From Shewanella mangrovisoli (lineage in GTDB: Bacteria > Pseudomonadota > Gammaproteobacteria > Enterobacterales > Shewanellaceae), in assembly GCF_019457635.1 (NCBI RefSeq), contig NZ_CP080412.1:1364001-1428000 (forward strand): a stretch of 64,000 bases of DNA. Direction: 5' to 3'. Below the pieces are notes generated by a model, which was given only the letters and a program-made list of their open reading frames with translations, was not told the origin of the DNA and ran no database searches. How positions within the stretch are numbered: position 1 is the stretch's first letter; the number at the start of each line of letters is the position of its first letter. Made by a program: the position numbers and the translations under genes. Of the stretch, positions 19,153 through 28,759 are shown piece by piece.

Positions 19153-20436
19153 ATGGAACTATATAATTTAAAACACCCTTCGCAGAAAGTAAGCTTTAAA
19201 GAAGCGGTGCAATTGGGACTCGGTAAAGACAGAGGGCTGTTTTTTCCTACTCAAATCCCTGTGTTGCATGATATTGAGGCGCTGCTGGCGATGCCTTTTG
19301 TCGAGCGCAGTAAAAAAGTGCTCGGTGCTTGGCTCGCCTCTGAACTTGGGCAAGACGCGGTAGATAAACTGGTCGAGCGCGCCTTTAATTTCGATTTGCC
19401 CTTGGTGGCGGTCGATGAGCAGCGCTCATGCCTCGAGCTTTTCCACGGACCAACCTTAGCATTCAAGGATTTTGGCGCGCGCTTTATGGCGCAATGCATC
19501 AATGCCTTTGCTCAAGACTCGCGCTTAACCATTCTAACCGCGACCTCGGGTGATACAGGGGCGGCGGTGGCCGATGCCTTTTACGGCCTAGATAAAGTCA
19601 ATGTCGTGGTGCTCTATCCTAAGGGCAAAATCAGTGAGCTACAGGAGAAGATGTTCACCACCTTAGGTAACAACATTCACACAGTGGCGGTGGCGTCCGA
19701 TTTCGATGCTTGCCAGCACTTAGTCAAACAGGCTTTTGAAGATAGCGATGTACGTGATGGATTGCATTTAAACTCGGCCAACTCAATCAACATCAGTCGC
19801 TTACTGGCACAGATTTGTTATTACTTCGAAGCGGTCGCCCAATCGAAACAGCGCCATGAGGCCGATCCTGTGATTGCTGTGCCCAGTGGTAATTTTGGTA
19901 ATCTCACCGCGGGATTATTTGCCAAAGCCATGGGCTTACCAGTTAAACGTTTTATTGCCGCCACCAACGCGAATGACACTGTGCCACGTTATTTAGAGAC
20001 TGGCGATTGGCAACCCAATCCCACTCAAGCGACTATGTCCAATGCGATGGATGTGAGCGAGCCAAGTAACTGGCCGCGCGTCGAGGCCATTTGCGAGAAA
20101 CTCGGTTGGCCATTGGCGGACCTAGTGGGGATTCGTTTATCAGAGGCGCAAACTTCGGAGGCGCTGGCGGAGTTGCATGCCAAAGGTTATGTGTCCGAAC
20201 CCCATGCGGCGATTGCAGCCAGAGCGTTAACACTTAACTTAGTGCCTGATGAAGTGGGGATATTTTTAGGCACGGCGCATCCTGCCAAGTTTAAGGACGT
20301 CGTAGATAGAGAGCTTAACCTCGATTTACCTTTGCCAGCAGAACTTAAAGCGGTGGAGCATAAACCCATACTCTCGGCTGAATTAGCCGCCGATTTTGCT
20401 CAGTTAAAGTCACATTTATTTGCGGTATTAAGCTGA
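19153..20436 (+). CDS. thrC: Threonine synthase
   Basis: A 427-residue PLP enzyme that converts phosphohomoserine to threonine. The PLP lysine is Lys105 in HGPTLAFKDFGARF; ATSGDTGAAVADAF and VPSGNFGNLTAGLFAK are the phosphate- and cofactor-binding segments. MELYNLKHPSQKVSF is the family start. An in-frame GTG two codons upstream is only four bases from the AAGG site, so the ATG at 19153 is preferred. A 64-base gap follows thrB, and a terminator follows at 20465. Confidence 0.96.
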   Translation: MELYNLKHPSQKVSFKEAVQLGLGKDRGLFFPTQIPVLHDIEALLAMPFVERSKKVLGAWLASELGQDAVDKLVERAFNFDLPLVAVDEQRSCLELFHGPTLAFKDFGARFMAQCINAFAQDSRLTILTATSGDTGAAVADAFYGLDKVNVVVLYPKGKISELQEKMFTTLGNNIHTVAVASDFDACQHLVKQAFEDSDVRDGLHLNSANSINISRLLAQICYYFEAVAQSKQRHEADPVIAVPSGNFGNLTAGLFAKAMGLPVKRFIAATNANDTVPRYLETGDWQPNPTQATMSNAMDVSEPSNWPRVEAICEKLGWPLADLVGIRLSEAQTSEALAELHAKGYVSEPHAAIAARALTLNLVPDEVGIFLGTAHPAKFKDVVDRELNLDLPLPAELKAVEHKPILSAELAADFAQLKSHLFAVLS

Positions 20437-20464
20437 GCGGGTTAATCGCCACTAAACCACAGGT

Positions 20465-20492
20465 AAAAGGGAGTCGATTGACTCCCTTTTTT
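20465..20492 (+). terminator. Terminator of the thr operon
   Basis: AAAAGGGAGTC and GACTCCCTTTTTT form a stem with a GATT loop, 28 bases after thrC. Confidence 0.93.
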
Positions 20493-20702
20493 ACAAGTGT
20501 AAATGAGGCTCGAGAGAATTAATCAAAGCTTATCATCCACAGTGATTATCAAACCTTTATATAACCATATGAAATCAAATTAATATTTGTAACTTTGTGT
20601 ATTGGATGTCGTTAAAGGGATGTGAGTTGCTTCACAATTAAGTTGAATCGAATTCGTTATGTTCGCCCGCCTATTTAGGATGTAACAATTGGATAAACTG
20701 TT

Positions 20703-20996
20703 TTGTTTAAATGTGCCTTATCAGGGATTTGCCTTATCTTTTTTCTCTCAAGTTGCGCCTTAGAACCCCCTCAATTACCACGGCGCATTAACGAAGCCTA
20801 TGATTTTGAAGTGACTCACTGTGACAGTTTTGCTTTAGTCACAGGTGTGAGCCGTCATGCCAATAACCTTGCCGAGGCAAAGCAATCCGCTGCGTTGCAA
20901 GGAGAAGAGTTAGGAGGTACTCATATAGTGTGGTTGCAAACCGATATGGGAGAACCAACCAAAGTGGTGGCGATAGTCTATAAATGCCTGCTTTAA
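20703..20996 (+). CDS. Small lipoprotein, possibly DUF4156 family
   Basis: 97 residues. A lipoprotein signal ends in LSSC (Cys18). The mature part keeps a Cys near VTHCDSFALVTGVS, an Ala-rich helix with EELGGTHIVWLQ, and the ending VVAIVYKC. This C...G...GG.....YKC layout resembles the DUF4156 group (E. coli YjeI); that assignment is a guess from pattern. The start is a TTG with GGA nine bases upstream; no ATG is available in frame. Function unknown, location probably the outer membrane. Confidence 0.65.
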   Translation: MFKCALSGICLIFFLSSCALEPPQLPRRINEAYDFEVTHCDSFALVTGVSRHANNLAEAKQSAALQGEELGGTHIVWLQTDMGEPTKVVAIVYKCLL

Positions 20997-21027
20997 ACCG
21001 GATGCCTTGAGCGTTGACTATCTAGTG

Positions 21028-21113
21028 GGAGTTCAAGCCCGTGGCATCCTCGGTTGATGCAGACTAAGCTTAGGAAGGCGATGGGAACGCCACGGGTTCT
21101 AACGGTAAACTCC
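21028..21113. ncRNA. Candidate structured RNA element (nested inverted repeats)
   Basis: GGAGTT (21028-21033) pairs with AACTCC (21108-21113), and inside it CCCGTGGC (21038-21045) pairs perfectly with GCCACGGG (21089-21096). The layout gives one long closed stem with internal loops. It sits in the 170-base gap before the solute-binding protein gene, ending about 53 bases from its start. It could be a leader element of that gene. No T-run follows on the plus strand. Confidence 0.4.
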
Positions 21114-21166
21114 TGCGTTAGACATTCTACATAAGGACGAGAGCAACCGATTATGGGGCGACTATT

Positions 21167-22042
21167 GTGCCTAGGTTCGTTTTTCAGCTTAGTCATATCC
21201 TGCTGTTATGTATTTTTATTTTCCCCGCTTTAGGTGCTCCATCTGAGGCCGTAGCGCCCGTTTGTGTAAATCCCCTCAGAGTTGGTTATAACGATTGGCC
21301 GCCCTATGCTTGGCAAGATCCGCAGGGTGAAGCGCAGGGGTTAGATGTGGAGCTGCTTCGTGCCTTTGCCGAACACTTAGGTTGCGAGGTCACTTTTATC
21401 AATGTACCGGCGAAGCGCTCACATCAAATGCTGAAAAGTGGCTCCTTAGACATGATGATGGGCGCCACTAAAACCGCTGAGCGTGAAGAATATGCCTTAT
21501 TTTCAGCCGCCTACCGTGATGAAACCGTGCGTTTATTTGTGCTGGATGAGAACAAAGACAAGATTCGGTTAACCCAATGGCAGGACATTTTTAGCCAGAA
21601 ACTGCGCTTGTTAGTGCCCATCAGTGGTTGGTATGGGGTGGATTATGAACAGACCCGGCAGCGTTTGGAGCAAGAGCACCTGTTGATACTCAGTCCCGAT
21701 GCCGATAAATCGGTGCAAATGCTCACCTATGGCCGTGCGGATGTGATTATCGGTGATGCCATGGCCATGCCTTATATCGCCAGTCAGCATCAAGGGGTGA
21801 GGTTATCACCGCTAAAGCCCGTGTTGGATCGCAACCAAATTCATTTAATGCTCAGCAAGCAAACCCTTTCATTATCACAATTAAAGCAATTTAATGCTGC
21901 TATCAAGGCGTTACGTGCCAACGGTGAAATTGCTCGAATTGTATATAAATGGCAGCAAATTTCGTTGGCGCAGCAAACGAAAACCAGCCATCAGTTTAAC
22001 TCGCTCTCTGCGCAATATGCCGACTTACTCACCTTCAATTGA
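21167..22042 (+). CDS. Periplasmic solute-binding protein, family 3 type
   Basis: 291 residues with a signal peptide (hydrophobic stretch LLLCIFIFPALGA). The mature part starts with VCVNPLRVGYNDWPPYAW and continues GLDVELLRAFAEHLGCEVTF, then MMMGATKTAEREEYALFS, typical of SBP_bac_3 domains that bind polar amino acids or similar ligands. No permease or ATPase gene is adjacent, so it is an orphan; in Shewanella and Vibrio such proteins are common and may not feed transporters. The start is GTG; an ATG at 21152 is in another frame that ends after 26 codons. Ligand unknown. Confidence 0.85.
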   Translation: MPRFVFQLSHILLLCIFIFPALGAPSEAVAPVCVNPLRVGYNDWPPYAWQDPQGEAQGLDVELLRAFAEHLGCEVTFINVPAKRSHQMLKSGSLDMMMGATKTAEREEYALFSAAYRDETVRLFVLDENKDKIRLTQWQDIFSQKLRLLVPISGWYGVDYEQTRQRLEQEHLLILSPDADKSVQMLTYGRADVIIGDAMAMPYIASQHQGVRLSPLKPVLDRNQIHLMLSKQTLSLSQLKQFNAAIKALRANGEIARIVYKWQQISLAQQTKTSHQFNSLSAQYADLLTFN

Positions 22043-22249
22043 AGCGGACAAATACCTTTAAGATTATCGGTATAGTAAATGGTAAGCCTATGACACATTT
22101 GCTAAAACTTCTGTTGCCTTGAGTTACTGCTCTCTCTCTCAATTTCTGCTAGCTTGTGGGATTACTTTGCCAGACTTTGGGTCATCATTCGTCAATCACG
22201 CCCACTAGAAAGTCCATTGCTAACAATAACAATAGGATAGAGATTACAC

Positions 22250-25200
22250 ATGAAACTTCGTCATTCTGTTGCCTGCTGCATGCTCGCCCTTGGCACTTTG
22301 TCCGCAGCCCACGCCATCGCTCAACCCGCCAGCAATCAAGGTTATTACCGTGCGCCTGCATTGCATGACCAGACCTTAGTCTTTACGGCCGAAGGCGATC
22401 TTTGGACTCAAACGCTTGGGCAAAAGGCTGCGACACGCCTGACCACGTTACCCGCCGAAGAGCTAGGCGCCGCCATCTCTGCCGATGGTAAATGGGTGGC
22501 CTATGTCGCCAATTATGAGGGCGCTAGTGAGGTTTATGTTATTCCTGTTGCGGGTGGTGTGGCCAAACGCGTGAGTTTCGAAAACAGTCGAGTGCGCGTG
22601 CAAGGCTGGACCGCAAAGGGCGAAGTGCTTTATTCCACCGACAGTGGCTTTGGCCCTGCAAACAATTGGATGCTGCGACTGGTGAACCCAGTGACCTTGG
22701 CGACGACCGACTTACCCCTAGCCGATGCGGTGGAAGGCGTGGTCGATGCCAATAATCAATATGTGTACTTTACCCGTTTTGGCCTGCAGGTGACTGGCGA
22801 TAACGCTAAGGTTTATCGCGGCGGCGCTAAGGGCGAATTATGGCGCTTTAAGCTCGGTGGCAAAGACGAGGCGCAGTTACTCAGTGGTCAGCATCAAGGT
22901 TCGGTGCGTCAGCCTATGCTATGGCAAGACAGACTCTATTTTATCAGTGACAGCGATGGTAACGACAACCTCTGGTCCATGGCTCTGGATGGCAGTGATG
23001 CTAAACAGTTGACCCAATATAAAGATTGGCAGGTGCGCGGTGCTCGAATGGACCAAGGCAAAGTCGTGTTCCAGCAGGGCGCAGATATTCATGTTTTTGA
23101 TATCGCCTCCGCCAAAGACTCATTATTAGATATTGAATTAATTTCAGATTTCGCCCAACGCCGCGAGCATTGGGTAAAAGATCCTATGGATTATGCAACC
23201 TCAGCGAACCTTGCTCTCGCGGGCGATAAGGTGGTGATCACTGCCCGCAGCCATGTGGCGATTGCGGGAATTGACGGTTCACGTTTAGTGCAAGTAGCGC
23301 TGCCTGGCACCTATCGTGTGCGCAATGCGATTATGAGCCAAGACGGTAAATCGGTTTATGCCATCAGCGACATGAGTGGCCAACAGGAAATTTGGCAATT
23401 CCCTGCCGATGGTAGCAGCGGCGCGAAGCAACTTACCAAAGATGGTCATACCTTAAGAATGACGCTGAGTCTGTCAAACGATGGCCGCTACCTTGCCCAT
23501 GACGATAACGATGGCAATGTGTGGTTGCTGGATCTGAAGAAAAACTCTAATCAAAAAATCATCAGCAACGGTGAGGGTCTTGGCCCCTATGCCGATATTC
23601 GCTGGTCGGCTGACAGCCGTTTTATCGCGTTAACTAAATCCGAAATCGGCAAGCAAAGACCACAAATCGTGCTGTATTCTGTGGACGAAAATAAGGCCCA
23701 AGCGCTCACCAGCGACAAGTATGAGTCCTATTCGCCGACTTTTAGCAGCGATGGTCAGTGGTTATATTTCCTCTCCAATCGCCAGTTTACTGCAACGCCA
23801 AGCTCACCTTGGGGCGACCGCAATATGGGGCCTGTGTTTGATAAACGTAGCGAGATTTTTGCGATTGCCTTAGTAAAGAACGCCAAGTTCCCCTTTAGCA
23901 AACCCACAGAGCTGACAGCTAAAGCGGCTGAAAAGGCAGACTCTAAAGATAAACCGACGCCAGTCAAAATTGATTGGGCGGGAATTGGTGAGCGTTTATG
24001 GCAAGTACCTGTTGACTCAGGCAATTACAGCCAGCTAACTGCTATTGACGGTCGTCTCTATGTGCTCGACCAAGCCATTGGCGATGACACTGAGCCTAGC
24101 TTGATGACGATTAAGTTTAACGAGCAGCGCCCTAAAGCCGAAGTATTTGCCGAAGATGTAGCGAACTACAGTGTGTCCGCCGATGGTAGCAAGTTGTTGC
24201 TGCGCAAAAAGAGCAATGAAAAGTCTCTGCTGATCGTCGATGCGGGCGACAAGTTGGGCGATACCGAAAATGCCAAGGTGCAAACGGATCAGTGGCAATT
24301 AGCGATTTCACCCACCCTAGAATGGCAACAGATGTTTGAAGATGCCTGGTTAATGCACAGGGACTCCTTCTTCGATAAGAAGATGCGCGGCCTCGATTGG
24401 CAGGCGACCAAGGCCAAGTACCAACCGCTACTTGACCGTTTGACCGACCGTAACGAGTTAAACGATATCTTTATGCAGATGATGGGCGAGCTGGACTCGT
24501 TGCACTCGCAGGTGCGGGGTGGCGATCTGCCAAAAGACCCTGACGCGGCCAAAGGCGCGAGTTTAGGCGCGCGGCTACAACAAACTAACGATGGGGTAAA
24601 AATTGCTCATATCTATCGTAATGATCCCGAGTTGCCAAGCCAGGCATCGCCCTTAAGCCGTATCGAAGTTGATGCGAAAGAAGGCGATATGTTACTCGCC
24701 ATCAACGGCACCCCTGTGACTAATGTGGCCGATGTGACTCGTTTATTGCGTAATCAGCAGGATAAACAGGTTCTGCTTGAGCTTAAACGCGGCGGCCAAA
24801 ACCATAAAACCGTGGTGATGCCAGTTAGCACTCAGGTCGATAGCCAATTACGTTATTTAGATTGGGTCAATCACAATGCGGGCGTCGTGACCGAGGCAAG
24901 TAAGGGCAAGATTGGTTACCTGCACTTATACGCCATGGGCGGCGGCGATATTGAGAGTTTTGCCCGTGAGTTTTACACCAATTACGATAAGGACGGTTTG
25001 ATTATCGACGTGCGTCGTAACCGCGGCGGCAATATTGATAGTTGGATCATCGAAAAACTGTTACGCCGGGCTTGGGCCTTCTGGCAGCCAACCCATGGCA
25101 CGCCTAACACCAATATGCAGCAAACCTTCCGTGGCCATTTAGTGGTGTTAACCGACGAGCTAACGTACTCAGATGGTGAAACCTTCTCGGCGGGGATTAA

Positions 25201-25531
25201 GGCGCTGGGCATTGCTCCGCTGATTGGTAAACAAACCGCGGGGGCGGGCGTGTGGTTATCGGGTCGTAACTCACTCACAGATAAAGGCATGGCGCGGGTC
25301 GCCGAATATCCGCAATATGCGATGGATGGCCGCTGGGTACTCGAAGGGCATGGGGTGACACCGGATATCGAGGTGGATAACTTACCCTTTGCGACCTTTA
25401 ACGGCCACGATGCGCAGCTCGAAACCGCCATCAGCTATCTTAAGGATGAGTTGATTAAGCAGCCTATCCCCGCATTGAAGGCGCAGCCTATGCCGGCAAA
25501 AGGCATGGCGGAAGACATAAAAGCTAAGTAA
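22250..25531 (+). CDS. Tricorn-like periplasmic protease (S41 family)
   Basis: 1093 residues. A signal peptide (MKLRHSVACCMLALGTLSAAHA) is followed by two beta-propeller regions with PD40/WD-like repeats (for example SADGKWVAYVANYEG, SQDGKSVYAISDMSG). Next come a helical core domain, a PDZ domain (about residues 770-850) and the S41 catalytic domain. The active serine is Ser974 in YSDGETFSAG, preceded by VRRNRGGNIDSWIIEKLLRR. Tricorn enzymes degrade oligopeptides; here it is exported. Ribosome site AGGAT lies 12 bases before ATG. It is a single gene with its own terminator. Confidence 0.94.
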   Translation: MKLRHSVACCMLALGTLSAAHAIAQPASNQGYYRAPALHDQTLVFTAEGDLWTQTLGQKAATRLTTLPAEELGAAISADGKWVAYVANYEGASEVYVIPVAGGVAKRVSFENSRVRVQGWTAKGEVLYSTDSGFGPANNWMLRLVNPVTLATTDLPLADAVEGVVDANNQYVYFTRFGLQVTGDNAKVYRGGAKGELWRFKLGGKDEAQLLSGQHQGSVRQPMLWQDRLYFISDSDGNDNLWSMALDGSDAKQLTQYKDWQVRGARMDQGKVVFQQGADIHVFDIASAKDSLLDIELISDFAQRREHWVKDPMDYATSANLALAGDKVVITARSHVAIAGIDGSRLVQVALPGTYRVRNAIMSQDGKSVYAISDMSGQQEIWQFPADGSSGAKQLTKDGHTLRMTLSLSNDGRYLAHDDNDGNVWLLDLKKNSNQKIISNGEGLGPYADIRWSADSRFIALTKSEIGKQRPQIVLYSVDENKAQALTSDKYESYSPTFSSDGQWLYFLSNRQFTATPSSPWGDRNMGPVFDKRSEIFAIALVKNAKFPFSKPTELTAKAAEKADSKDKPTPVKIDWAGIGERLWQVPVDSGNYSQLTAIDGRLYVLDQAIGDDTEPSLMTIKFNEQRPKAEVFAEDVANYSVSADGSKLLLRKKSNEKSLLIVDAGDKLGDTENAKVQTDQWQLAISPTLEWQQMFEDAWLMHRDSFFDKKMRGLDWQATKAKYQPLLDRLTDRNELNDIFMQMMGELDSLHSQVRGGDLPKDPDAAKGASLGARLQQTNDGVKIAHIYRNDPELPSQASPLSRIEVDAKEGDMLLAINGTPVTNVADVTRLLRNQQDKQVLLELKRGGQNHKTVVMPVSTQVDSQLRYLDWVNHNAGVVTEASKGKIGYLHLYAMGGGDIESFAREFYTNYDKDGLIIDVRRNRGGNIDSWIIEKLLRRAWAFWQPTHGTPNTNMQQTFRGHLVVLTDELTYSDGETFSAGIKALGIAPLIGKQTAGAGVWLSGRNSLTDKGMARVAEYPQYAMDGRWVLEGHGVTPDIEVDNLPFATFNGHDAQLETAISYLKDELIKQPIPALKAQPMPAKGMAEDIKAK

Positions 25532-25601
25532 TTGGCTTAAAAAATAAAAATTTAACTAAGGTTTAAGTTAGCCAAGTTAAGCTGGCTGGGTTCAATGTTA
25601 G

Positions 25602-25639
25602 GGTGTTGTCTTGTGGTTCCCGAGACAACACCTTTTTTT
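25602..25639 (+). terminator. Terminator of the tricorn-like gene
   Basis: GGTGTTGTCT and AGACAACACC form a ten-pair stem with an 11-base loop, then seven T. It overlaps the stop codon of the convergent gene. Confidence 0.92.
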
Positions 25640-26060
25640 ATGCCCACTCATTAATGCTTTCGCTAGCATCAACATAGGCTTGCAGGGTGTTGACCTGTTG
25701 TTGATTCGCCATTTGCCCCACAGTTGCAGCCCTAGCCGAATCGTTGTGACTCAAATAGTAAGCCGTGGGAGCCGAAATCCCATTGTTCGTTCCCATTGCG
25801 ATATTGACCATGTCCGATGCGACCTGATACTTCATTCTGGTCGCTTGAATATGGGCGTATTGCTCAACACCCGCCTTCACTTTTCTTAAGTCTGGCGCCT
25901 GAGGTTGTGGGATCGGGTTCACCTGTGGCAGTTGTTTCGCTGCATTTGACAGGGTCACAGTGCTGGCGCTGACGGGTGTAGCTGATGTCGTACTCGTCGC
26001 GGCTGTTGTCGCTGGCTGCTGATAGGGTGCTGCGGTATTACGATAGGCTTGGATCTGCAT
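25638..26060 (-). CDS. Uncharacterised protein with Thr/Ala/Pro-rich N-terminus
   Basis: 140 residues, no signal peptide or membrane segment. The first 60 residues are low-complexity (Gln, Pro, Ala, Thr, Ser) and end in the motif STVTLSNAAKQL. The rest is predicted helical (RKVKAGVEQYAHIQATRMKYQVASDMVNIAMG). The VTLS motif after a low-complexity linker recurs in the protein at 46961 and resembles linkers in flagellar-associated proteins. Function unknown. The ribosome site is GAGG about seven bases before ATG. Confidence 0.7.
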   Translation of the reverse strand: MQIQAYRNTAAPYQQPATTAATSTTSATPVSASTVTLSNAAKQLPQVNPIPQPQAPDLRKVKAGVEQYAHIQATRMKYQVASDMVNIAMGTNNGISAPTAYYLSHNDSARAATVGQMANQQQVNTLQAYVDASESINEWA

Positions 26061-26191
26061 GGCTAACCTCGAGTGTGAGCGTGCGATATGGCACTATCAT
26101 ACGGTAACTGAGCTTGAGCTAAGCTGAACAAGGTGGGGGAATGGATTATCGGGAGAGGGCAAGTTCATCGTGATAAACTTGCCCAAAATCG

Positions 26192-26629
26192 TTAAAACTT
26201 AATTTGAATGTCTGTCGCTAACGTATTGGCGATAAAGCAGTTTGCGTGTGCTTTCTCGTGAATTTTCTCAAGAGTTTCAGCTGAAACCTCAACACCTTCG
26301 GCAAATACCACCTTAGGATTTAAAATCATTTTGGTGACGGCAAGCCTACCTTCGTCATTTTTACCCAGCTCAGCGGATGCCTCATCGATATAGGATAATA
26401 CTGGGAGGCGTTTGAGGTGCGCGATGGCGAGGAAGGTCAGCATATGGCATGAAGATAGCGCCGCGAGCAGGCTTTCCTCTGGATTCACCAAATGTTCATT
26501 CCCCTTATATTCGGGGGCTGAAGATGCCTGAATCGTTTGACCGCTGCCAAACGTAATGCTGTGGTCACGGCAGAATTCGCCTTCTTCGGCTGGAGAGGTT
26601 TGCCAATTCACCGTTAAGTTAAAGCCCAT
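26192..26629 (-). CDS. OsmC/Ohr-family peroxiredoxin-like protein
   Basis: 145 residues of the OsmC superfamily, which reduces organic peroxides with paired cysteines. The first cysteine lies in LLAALSSCHMLTFLA and the second in KAHANCFIANTL, as in the family. YKGNEHLVNPEESLLAALSSC is the signature stretch. An upstream in-frame ATG exists, but AGGAGAAAAAC before the ATG at 26629 fixes the start. It is a single gene. It may be part of peroxide defence; the substrate is unknown. Confidence 0.9.
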   Translation of the reverse strand: MGFNLTVNWQTSPAEEGEFCRDHSITFGSGQTIQASSAPEYKGNEHLVNPEESLLAALSSCHMLTFLAIAHLKRLPVLSYIDEASAELGKNDEGRLAVTKMILNPKVVFAEGVEVSAETLEKIHEKAHANCFIANTLATDIQIKF

Positions 26630-26728
26630 GTTTTTCTCCTCATAGCAGGACATCAGGGCACTATAGCTTAGCTAAAAAGACTTCTCCAGCATTGGGCGCA
26701 CAGTTTAGTGCGCCACCTGTGAAACGGT

Positions 26729-27079
26729 TTAGATCCCACCACTTAACAGCAAGCTGCCCGTCAATACACTGCCGGTGACTATCCCAATGGGAAGGTGTCG
26801 TGGGCTGTAGCTTAGGGTCAAAATCACTAACATGGCGGCTAGGGAGATGATCCCCATAAACAGAATGCTGCCATAGGCCCAGCCTTGCCCGTGGGCGCAG
26901 GTACTTAAGCTGATGATTAATAACAGCCAAGCAAACAGGGTTAACAGGCGGCTCTGCCATTGTAACGGTGGGCGTTTAAACACATCCTTAAAATGGCCAA
27001 ACTTGGCTAACGCAAACAGCGCAAGAGAGAGATAACTAAGCCCGAGAATGCCGAGCATAGGGATAAATTCTGGCATCAT
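26729..27079 (-). CDS. DUF3325-type membrane protein of the PepSY iron operon
   Basis: 116 residues, four hydrophobic segments (about 5-25, 42-60, 68-88 and 95-114). LTLFAWLLLIISLSTCAHGQGWAYGSILFMG matches the DUF3325 style. It is the last gene of a three-gene operon and its start overlaps the preceding stop by four bases (atga), so translation is coupled. Family members sit beside PepSY membrane proteins and siderophore receptors. It likely assists reductive iron release at the inner membrane; that is inference. Confidence 0.82.
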   Translation of the reverse strand: MMPEFIPMLGILGLSYLSLALFALAKFGHFKDVFKRPPLQWQSRLLTLFAWLLLIISLSTCAHGQGWAYGSILFMGIISLAAMLVILTLSYSPRHLPIGIVTGSVLTGSLLLSGGI

Positions 27080-28758
27080 GATTTTGCTTCCTCCAAGGGA
27101 GACGACGAGGCAAGTTCGTTAGCATAACTCGGATCTGGCTGTTTTCTTCTGACTTTTTCAGCAGTAGCCGTATTTTTTTGACTCGGTTTTTGCAGTGTTT
27201 TGACCACAGCTGAGAGTCGTGTACTGGCAAATAACATCGCACTGCCCAGTAGTAGGGCGACTATATCAAACCCCACCAGTGCCCATTGTTGGCTGCGGAT
27301 ATTATCAATAAAGTGGCTTGGCGAGGTAAATGCGTTCAGTACCGGCAGTGCGCAATAAAGTACTCCGATGAGCATTAAGGCCAATTGCCAATGGCGTCTG
27401 CTTCTACCGAAAAATGCCCAAACGCCCATTGCCGCTAGGGCGATAAAGAAGCTGTGAACTTCCCAAGCAGAGCGAGTCGCCAAATCGACGGGTAACAGGC
27501 GGTTAGCATAGAAAAACGCTGCCGCGCCCAAGGGCAAGCCTAAGATAAACATGAAGTTTAAGCCTTCGACTAAACGCAAACCACGACTCGCTTTCTCACC
27601 TTTATCGATTGCTTTTTGCTGTTTCTGGCGTAGACGAATCGCCCACATTAAGGTGCCTGATGCCACCATGGCACAACCGAGTAAGCCGCAGAAGAAGAAC
27701 AAAATACGCAGCAGTGGCGCAGCAAACCGCGCGGTGTGCAGCGACATCATAGTGTCGTACGTGGCGACGGTTCCCGAGACTTCATGGGGGCTGGCGTATT
27801 TGAGTTCACCGGTCACGCCGTTAAAGACTAAGATTGACGACTCATCGGTGACCTCTTTGCCAGTATTTTGGTAGAAGGTGACTTGGCTATTTTGATCTTT
27901 AGGATAAGAAATAATCACCTGCTTAATAGGCGCATCGCCCCATTCAGCCTTAACTTGCGGCAGCAGTTGACTTAAGCGCACTTGCTCAGCCTGAATGCCC
28001 GAAGCTTTTTCGGTTTGTCTCGCCGGATTGAGTTCTTTTAAAAAGGCTTGATTATCCTCAGGATAAGCTGTGCTCACCGTCCATGGAATATACATCAACA
28101 TTAAGGTAATGAGGCCGGTATAAGTGATCATCAAATGGTAGGGTAGGGCAATCACTGAGCTGACATTATGGGCATCTAACCAAGAGCGCGCGCCCTTGTT
28201 CTGGCGAAAGCTAAATAGGTCTTTAAAGATACGCTTATGGATAACGATGCCGCTGATAAGGGCTATCAGCATAAACATGGTGCAGACACCCACAATGTAA
28301 CGCGCCGTGATGGCGGACATATAGTGCAGGTCGAAATGTAAACGATAGAAGAAGTCACCACCGCGGCTATCGCGGACATCAGTGATGACGCCACTGCCAT
28401 CGGCCAGTGCGGTATGTTGCTCGATTTTGCCACGGCGTTGCCCCTTTTCAGGCGGCAGTTGCCAAGCAAAACTCAGCATTGGGCTGCGTTCTGTCGGGAA
28501 ATTAATTAACCAGCGCTGTGTGGTTGGGGCGGAATGCGTTTCAATATAGCTTTGTCCCTTCTCAAGTTGGTTGGCGATTTGGTCAACTTGATAGTCCTGA
28601 AAAGCCCCGCGGTGAAGCTCTGGCTCGGCCCACAGGCTCATTTCATGGCGGAAATAACTCAGGCTACCAGCAAAAAAGATCAGCAATAATACCCAGCAAA
28701 CGAGTAAACCTGCCCAAGTATGTAGCCAAGATAGGGTTCTAAAAAAGGTTTCTTTCAT
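27076..28758 (-). CDS. PepSY-associated transmembrane protein (iron-regulated, FoxB/PiuB-like)
   Basis: 560 residues. The N-terminal segment TLSWLHTWAGLLVCWVLLLIFF followed by GSLSYFRHEM is the PepSY_TM start; further membrane spans lie near 185-205, 240-260, 390-415 and 430-530. Conserved His in LHTWAG, RLHFDLHY and SLHTARF could bind heme. Members take part in siderophore-iron reduction at the inner membrane. The open frame continues 32 codons upstream into the previous gene, but MKETFFRTLSWLH is the family start. It follows the DUF3649 gene by one base. A Fur box lies upstream of the operon. Confidence 0.9.
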   Translation of the reverse strand: MKETFFRTLSWLHTWAGLLVCWVLLLIFFAGSLSYFRHEMSLWAEPELHRGAFQDYQVDQIANQLEKGQSYIETHSAPTTQRWLINFPTERSPMLSFAWQLPPEKGQRRGKIEQHTALADGSGVITDVRDSRGGDFFYRLHFDLHYMSAITARYIVGVCTMFMLIALISGIVIHKRIFKDLFSFRQNKGARSWLDAHNVSSVIALPYHLMITYTGLITLMLMYIPWTVSTAYPEDNQAFLKELNPARQTEKASGIQAEQVRLSQLLPQVKAEWGDAPIKQVIISYPKDQNSQVTFYQNTGKEVTDESSILVFNGVTGELKYASPHEVSGTVATYDTMMSLHTARFAAPLLRILFFFCGLLGCAMVASGTLMWAIRLRQKQQKAIDKGEKASRGLRLVEGLNFMFILGLPLGAAAFFYANRLLPVDLATRSAWEVHSFFIALAAMGVWAFFGRSRRHWQLALMLIGVLYCALPVLNAFTSPSHFIDNIRSQQWALVGFDIVALLLGSAMLFASTRLSAVVKTLQKPSQKNTATAEKVRRKQPDPSYANELASSSPLEEAKS

Positions 28759-28759
28759 C

